Below, piece by piece: positions 5,227 to 9,860 of a DNA stretch of 9,860 nt. Origin of the DNA: Coprothermobacterota bacterium (GTDB taxonomy: Bacteria > Caldisericota > JANLFM01); the NCBI GenBank assembly GCA_026389415.1, contig JAPLHX010000213.1, forward strand, positions 1-9,860, in the 5' to 3' direction. Numbering within the stretch: position 1 is the stretch's first letter; each line of letters begins with the position of its first letter. The translations under genes and the position numbers were made by a program. The notes under the pieces were generated by a model. It was not told the origin of the DNA, ran no database searches, and was given only the letters and a program-made list of their open reading frames with translations.

Positions 5227-7517
5227 GTTTCCTCCAATTGGGCAAAAGCTGCTGCAGCTTGACCCACAGCCACACATCCGTCGTTTGAGGGAAGTTTATG
5301 CGGTAAAAGTACTCGAAACCGCTCTTGGGTAAGCATTGTTTCCGTAATCTGCAATAGCAAACGGTTTTGGAATACCCCTCCGCTGAGCGCCACGGTGTCT
5401 AAGCCGTGTGTTTCACGCAGATGCCGACAGCCGGCTACAATGGCTGTTGCGACGGCGCGGTGAAAGCTAAAGGCCAACTCACAGGGGTCTTGTCCTGCGA
5501 GTTTCCGTTCCGCTATCATCTTCAGTAGGGGGGCAGGATTGAAAACAAAAGGATCCTCGCCTTCCAGGGGAAAATCTAAAACGGGTCCCTGGGTGGTTTT
5601 CTGGGCCGCTTTCTGCAGTAGAACGGCTGCCCGGCCCTCATAGCTGATTTCGGCTGGGAACCCAAGGATTGCGGCCACTGTATCGAACAAGCGGCCGGCA
5701 GAAGACGTGAGTGGTGTGTTGAAGCGCACTTCGATCTGACGCTGGATCGTGAACCATTCGGAGTCGCTGCGATCGGGGAAAAGGCGAGCGAGCAAAGGTA
5801 AGGCGTCTGTTCCGTAGACCGTCATTAGGTGTCCAACGGCCATCCGCCAGGGGTGCAGAATGGCTTCTTCTCCGCCCGGCATCGGTGCATAAGAAAGGTG
5901 TCCGGCTCGTTGAACACTCCTCATGCTTGCCACCAACCACTCCATGCCCCATATCGCTCCATCTTCGCCATACCCGGTCCCGTCACATGCCACTCCGATT
6001 ACCCGTCCCTGTTCCCCATGCTCGAATAACACGCTGGCTATGTGTGCATGATGGTGTTGAACAGCGATTTTCCGAGAGAGTGACAAAGACAAAGCGTAGC
6101 GTGTAGTAAAGTAATTCGGATGTAAATCGTAAGCTACAACCTCAGGTTGGATCCGGTACAGCTTCATCAAGTGCTCGGCAGACTGCTGGAAGTGTTGTAG
6201 GGTTTCGTAGTTCACCAAGTCACCAATATGGTGCGATAGGAGAAGCAAATTCCGCGTAGAGAGCGCAAAGGTGTTTTTAAGCTCCGGTCCCACCGCCAGC
6301 AGGGGTGGGAATTCACGCCAAAGGCGAAAGGGTGTAGGAGCATATCCCCGCGCTCTGCGAATGAACTGCAGCCTCGATCCACCCGGAGCAATGACCGAAT
6401 CGTCCAGCCGTTGCGCAATGGGACGATCGTGCTGCAGTACAGCATCTGCGACAGAACGCAATCGAATCGCTGCATCCTCATTACTGGAAACGATCGGCTC
6501 CTGGCTTTCATTGGCCGACGTCATCACCAAGGCCGAAAAGCGTTCGAGCAATAGAGTGTGCAACGGCGTATAGGGTAGCATCACCCCAATCTGATGATTG
6601 TCCGGAGAGATTGAAGGAGCCAGCGCACTATTCTCTTTCCGCGGCAGGAGAAGGATGGGCCGCTGCCACGATTCCAGCAGACGCTTGTCCTCTGCAACCA
6701 GGTCAACATGTTTCTCCGCTTCACCGATACTTGGGCACATCACAGCAAGCGATTTGTGTGGCCGCCCCTTCCGATGTCGCAGAGTTTGCACTGCTTGCTC
6801 ATTGGTTGCATCGCACACCAGATGGAAGCCTCCGAGGCCTTTCACTGCCAGGATTTTGCCCATAAAGAGCAATTCATGCGCTTGTTGGAGAGCCTTTTCT
6901 CCATAAAGAGGCTGAGAAATGATTGCCCCGCCAAGGCCATTCCGGTTGTTGATTTCGATCAACTCCAACAGAGGCCCACAACGCGGACAGGCAATTGGTT
7001 GAGCATGATACCGCCTTTGATGGATGTCAGAGTATTCAAGAGCGCAGTCCGGACACAGCGCAAAAGCTTTCATTGAAGTATTGGGTCTGTCGTAAGGTAA
7101 TCGCTCAATGATGGTAAAGCGAGGGCCGCAATTGGTGCAGTTGCAGAAAGGGTAGCGATAACGTCTGTCTGTCGGGTTTTGCATTTCCCGAATGCAATCC
7201 GGACAAGTGGCTATATCAGGTGATATCAGCGCTATCGGTTCTTCCTCGACTTGGGAAGCGCGAATTTCAAATTGCGGATAACCTGCCGGTTCCAGCTCCT
7301 CCACCTTTACCCGCTCTAATACCGCCAAAAGCGGTGGGTTGTTCTTAAGTTCTTCCAAGAACCGTTCCGGCTGCTCCCCTTCCACTTCGATTAGGACACC
7401 CGAGGGTGAGTTCAATACCCATCCTTTTAAAGAGTGTTTTTCAGCCAATAAATGGACAAAGGGCCGGAATCCGACCCCTTGAACGATCCCTTCGATCTTG
7501 ATCCGATACCGCAACAT
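5217..7517 (-). CDS. hypF: HypF, carbamoyltransferase for [NiFe]-hydrogenase cyanide ligand synthesis
   Basis: HypF uses carbamoyl phosphate and ATP to make carbamoyl-adenylate and transfers the carbamoyl group to the C-terminal cysteine of HypE. This is the first step towards the CN ligands of the [NiFe] active site, in the cytoplasm. All family domains are present in 766 residues, a usual length. An acylphosphatase domain has VQGVGFRPF at 12-20. Four zinc-finger CxxC pairs (105/108, 127/130, 155/158, 177/180) have the exact family spacing of 18, 24 and 18 residues. A YrdC/Sua5-like domain spans about 200-390, and a Kae1-like domain fills the C-terminus with HHHAH (488-492), DGTGYGEDG (512-520), SGGVFQNR (712-719) and SNDG (744-747). 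The ATG at 7517 has only a weak ribosome site, but the following residues match the family N-terminus. The TAG stop overlaps the hypC start by 10 nt, which suggests translational coupling. No damage is visible. Confidence 0.98.
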   Translation of the reverse strand: MLRYRIKIEGIVQGVGFRPFVHLLAEKHSLKGWVLNSPSGVLIEVEGEQPERFLEELKNNPPLLAVLERVKVEELEPAGYPQFEIRASQVEEEPIALISPDIATCPDCIREMQNPTDRRYRYPFCNCTNCGPRFTIIERLPYDRPNTSMKAFALCPDCALEYSDIHQRRYHAQPIACPRCGPLLELIEINNRNGLGGAIISQPLYGEKALQQAHELLFMGKILAVKGLGGFHLVCDATNEQAVQTLRHRKGRPHKSLAVMCPSIGEAEKHVDLVAEDKRLLESWQRPILLLPRKENSALAPSISPDNHQIGVMLPYTPLHTLLLERFSALVMTSANESQEPIVSSNEDAAIRLRSVADAVLQHDRPIAQRLDDSVIAPGGSRLQFIRRARGYAPTPFRLWREFPPLLAVGPELKNTFALSTRNLLLLSHHIGDLVNYETLQHFQQSAEHLMKLYRIQPEVVAYDLHPNYFTTRYALSLSLSRKIAVQHHHAHIASVLFEHGEQGRVIGVACDGTGYGEDGAIWGMEWLVASMRSVQRAGHLSYAPMPGGEEAILHPWRMAVGHLMTVYGTDALPLLARLFPDRSDSEWFTIQRQIEVRFNTPLTSSAGRLFDTVAAILGFPAEISYEGRAAVLLQKAAQKTTQGPVLDFPLEGEDPFVFNPAPLLKMIAERKLAGQDPCELAFSFHRAVATAIVAGCRHLRETHGLDTVALSGGVFQNRLLLQITETMLTQERFRVLLPHKLPSNDGCVAVGQAAAAFAQLEETCA
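5231..5235 (-). promoter_or_regulatory. Ribosome site (GGAGG) deciding the hypC start
   Basis: GGAGG, within TTGGAGGAAAC, precedes ATG 5226 by 4 nt. It lies inside the 3' end of hypF and supports the start that places the essential cysteine at position 2. Confidence 0.75.
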
Positions 7518-7547
7518 CCTATTTCAACCTATCGGAGAACGATCGAT

Positions 7548-9860
7548 TTAATTCCCAACCAAGGGAAGCCGAACATAGACTGTTGTTCCTTTCCCCTTTT
7601 CGCTGTCTAGCCATATTTCCCCCCGATGCGATTCCACAATGACCTTGGTCGTGTGTAAGCCCAGACCGGTTCCGGCAACGGCTGCTTGAAGGGCATGCGG
7701 GGAGCGATAAAAGCGGTCGAAAATACGGGGTAAATCCTCTGATGGGATGCCAATGCCCTCGTCACAAACAGCGATCAAGACAGACCGTTCTTCTTTTTTC
7801 AATCGGATTTCAAGTTTTCCACCCCCTGATGAGAACTTCACCGCATTGCTCAGGATGTTGGAAAACGCTTGTCGGAGGTAATAGACATCGAAGGGTAATT
7901 CCAACCTGGAAGGCGTAAATGCCGTCTGAAAGGTTAAACCCTTATTACGGCCTAGGATCCGTGCCGATGCGAGCTCTTCCTCCAAGAGGGATACGATGTC
8001 CGCATCCAGAAACTTCAGGTCGGAGAGAGTTTCTCCTTTCGAGGTGATCAGCAAATTATCGATCAGGGCGAGAAGTCGCTTTAAATTTCGTTGAAGGATC
8101 TCATGGTATTCGATCATCTTCTGTCGGTCTTGACCCTGATTGAGAAGCTCCACGGTACCCAAGGAAACCATCAAGGGAGTTTTCAGTTCGTGAGAAATAG
8201 TATATAGGAAATCCTCCTTCACCTGAGACAGCTTGCTGATCTCCTGTACATCATGTTCCAGTTGAATGACGAGCTTCTCCTGGTCTTTAAACAGAAGGGC
8301 GGTTTCTACTGCGATTGTGGCTTGTTGAGCGAATAGCCAAAGCGCATCTTGCGCATTTCGACTGAAAGCATCCTCTTCTTGAAAATTCTCCAGGTTGATG
8401 TAACCAAACAACTCACCCCGCACCATGATCGGTACCGAGAGCAAGCATTGGATTTCCTTCTGTCGGCCATATGTCACCATTTGCTTTCGCAATTCGTCCG
8501 TCAATTCCTCTTGGTCTTTTTGCCGCAGCGTTGAACCTGTCTGTAAGCTGATCCGTCCTTCCGCTAAGGACCGGCCAAGGGCAGTATTTATGGGAAGGTT
8601 GATCTGTTGAAGTTTGGCCAGATCATAACCCACAGCCGCTCGATAGTGAAACTCTTCCCCTTCTTTGACCAAGATGGAACCACTCTCGGCGCCAGGGATC
8701 ACCGCAACTGCCAGTTCCAGGATTTCCTTGAGAAGCTCATCAATCTGGATTTTTTGTGTAATCCGGCGGAAAGCCTTGATCAGACTCTCCAGCAGTTTCT
8801 CTCGTGCTTCCAAATCGCGAAACACCGCCCTAAGTTGTTTATTGCTGGTTTCCACTTTTAAAAAAAGCTGTGCATTGTCCATGGCCACACTCACGCCTGC
8901 CGCGAACGTTTTCAATAGGTTCAACTCGCGCTCACCGAATTGAGCTAAACCGAGTTTCGCAGCTGTAATCACCCCTCGGACCTCCCCTTTCACCTTCAAT
9001 GGAACAGCCATGAAGGTTTCATCAACCACCGCGGTTCCTTCGATGTGTCGCCCGCGGGGATCGCGATCCGCATCATCCACCAGCAACTCTTGGCCCGTCT
9101 TAGCTACAGTTCCCGTCAATCCTTGCCCCACCTTCATTGGCAACCGCTGCCCAAACTCTTCATCGGAAAGGTTTGTATACCCTTTCTGGTAGCGCCATAA
9201 GAGAGGCCGAAGATTCTCTTGCTCTTTTTGATAAATGATTACACCTTGCGCGTCCAACAACTGATACAAAGCGTCGACCGTACGATCGAGAGCCACCTGC
9301 ATATCCAGCCCCGAGAAAAGGTCAAGTGAACTCTGGTAGATAAATTCCAAATCCTTCAGTCGGTTTCCCATCATCTGGTCAAGACGCAAACGCTCGAGAC
9401 CAATCGTTAAATTCTGCACAAGGTTTTCTAGGAACAGGAGCTCTTCTGCTTGCCAAGTTTGGGGTCGATCCCAGCAAAGACACAGCATGCCTAGAAGACT
9501 GCCTGTGCGCAAAAGAGGGTAGCCGATATACGCGCGAACGCCAAAATCCGCTAGCTTGCCGAGGTCGCCTTCTCTGCAAAGAAAGACCGGCCCTTGTGCT
9601 TGTTCCACCAGTTCGAACAGCAATTTGGCCAACCGTTTGCCCTGCGGAAATGACTTTTGCCATGCCGAGGGCAGGTTGGTTTCCAAAGTAAGAATGTCCC
9701 CCTGTTCTCCATAGATTGCAATAGTCACGGCATCAGCCTTCATTAATTCTTTGAGGCTGGCCAGCATTTCTTGCAGGGATCGGCCGGCATTGGCAATACC
9801 GGAGATGCGCCCCAAGGCCTGAGCTGTTTGAAAGAGCACGGCTAGTTCTTGCGTCCGCAT
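7548..9860 (-). CDS. Soluble GAF-domain sensor histidine kinase (770 aa, start at or beyond window edge)
   Basis: This is the sensor of a two-component system: it would autophosphorylate on a histidine and pass the phosphate to a response regulator that is not in this window. The C-terminal half is a complete kinase: phospho-acceptor H-box SHELKTP with His557, N-box SNILSNAVKF (667-676), G1 box DEGIGIP (700-706), F-box FDRF (714-717) and G2 box GTGLGL (730-735). Ahead of it lie three GAF-like regions at about residues 10-160, 170-330 and 350-520, the second containing GQGLTGTVAKTG. Helical, charged linkers join them (about 330-365 and 520-550). I see no signal peptide or membrane segment, so it should be cytoplasmic and sense an internal signal; the ligand cannot be told. 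The ATG is the last codon of the window (9860-9858), so the true start may lie upstream. It ends in TAA about 30 nt before hypF, so co-transcription with the hydrogenase genes is likely, and a role in controlling them is only an inference. Confidence 0.93.
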   Translation of the reverse strand: MRTQELAVLFQTAQALGRISGIANAGRSLQEMLASLKELMKADAVTIAIYGEQGDILTLETNLPSAWQKSFPQGKRLAKLLFELVEQAQGPVFLCREGDLGKLADFGVRAYIGYPLLRTGSLLGMLCLCWDRPQTWQAEELLFLENLVQNLTIGLERLRLDQMMGNRLKDLEFIYQSSLDLFSGLDMQVALDRTVDALYQLLDAQGVIIYQKEQENLRPLLWRYQKGYTNLSDEEFGQRLPMKVGQGLTGTVAKTGQELLVDDADRDPRGRHIEGTAVVDETFMAVPLKVKGEVRGVITAAKLGLAQFGERELNLLKTFAAGVSVAMDNAQLFLKVETSNKQLRAVFRDLEAREKLLESLIKAFRRITQKIQIDELLKEILELAVAVIPGAESGSILVKEGEEFHYRAAVGYDLAKLQQINLPINTALGRSLAEGRISLQTGSTLRQKDQEELTDELRKQMVTYGRQKEIQCLLSVPIMVRGELFGYINLENFQEEDAFSRNAQDALWLFAQQATIAVETALLFKDQEKLVIQLEHDVQEISKLSQVKEDFLYTISHELKTPLMVSLGTVELLNQGQDRQKMIEYHEILQRNLKRLLALIDNLLITSKGETLSDLKFLDADIVSLLEEELASARILGRNKGLTFQTAFTPSRLELPFDVYYLRQAFSNILSNAVKFSSGGGKLEIRLKKEERSVLIAVCDEGIGIPSEDLPRIFDRFYRSPHALQAAVAGTGLGLHTTKVIVESHRGEIWLDSEKGKGTTVYVRLPLVGN

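Noticed and set aside
5227..5277. Upstream ATG for hypC adding MCGCGSSCSS and more
   Set aside because: It is cysteine-rich by chance inside hypF and would remove Cys2 from the N-terminus; the GGAGG site favours ATG 5226.
7518..7547. Partial palindrome around CGATCG between the kinase and hypF
   Set aside because: It is short and has no accompanying operator or promoter signal, so chance is sufficient.
1..9860. CRISPR arrays, tRNA/rRNA genes, insertion sequences, attachment sites
   Set aside because: No spaced direct repeats, tRNA-like stretches, transposase motifs or terminal repeats were seen; almost all bases are in the listed genes.

Overview
The window is one strand of a tightly packed bacterial operon. 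Every supported gene runs on the minus strand, so the genes are read from high to low coordinates. The only gaps between genes are about 30 nt (7518-7547) and 47 nt (2903-2949). Several junctions overlap: hypF/hypC, hypC/hypD, the ATGA-type hypD/hypE and the ATGA-type rnfC/rnfD. No promoter, terminator, RNA gene, mobile element or CRISPR array was found. The strong GGAGG-type ribosome sites, one TTG start, the pairing of [NiFe]-hydrogenase maturation genes with Rnf genes, and a YoaP-like acetyltransferase suggest an anaerobic or H2-metabolising Firmicutes-like organism. That placement is an inference; no taxonomic marker is present.

From right to left: (1) a soluble sensor histidine kinase with three GAF-like regions (9860-7548), possibly continuing past the window edge; (2) hypF (7517-5217), hypC (5226-5008), hypD (5021-3954) and hypE (3957-2950), which together make and transfer the Fe(CN)2CO ligands of [NiFe] hydrogenases and all look intact; (3) an rnfC homologue (2902-1700); (4) an rnfD homologue starting at 1703, whose frame never meets a stop and continues through a GNAT acetyltransferase with a YoaP-like thioredoxin-type tail to the left edge. 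Hydrogenase structural genes, hypA, hypB and rnfG/E/A/B are not in the window and may lie beyond either edge.

The Rnf end is the unusual part. RnfC has both four-cysteine ferredoxin motifs, but it lacks the glycine-rich GLGGAGFPT loop and other motifs that line the FMN/NADH site. RnfD has the family's core motifs, but the exported loop that should carry the [S/T]xATP flavin-attachment threonine is short and has no such threonine. The pair therefore looks like an Rnf-derived membrane module without the usual flavin/NADH chemistry, co-transcribed with hydrogenase maturation genes.

At the end of the RnfD domain there is an in-phase A AAA AAG heptamer, the sequence used by E. coli dnaX for -1 frameshifting. 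A -1 shift there ends RnfD at a normal length of 327 residues (TGA at 723-721), and a ribosome site and ATG for the acetyltransferase follow directly. The arrangement may be a programmed frameshift, a natural gene fusion, or a one-base homopolymer error in the sequence. Raw reads or relatives would decide.
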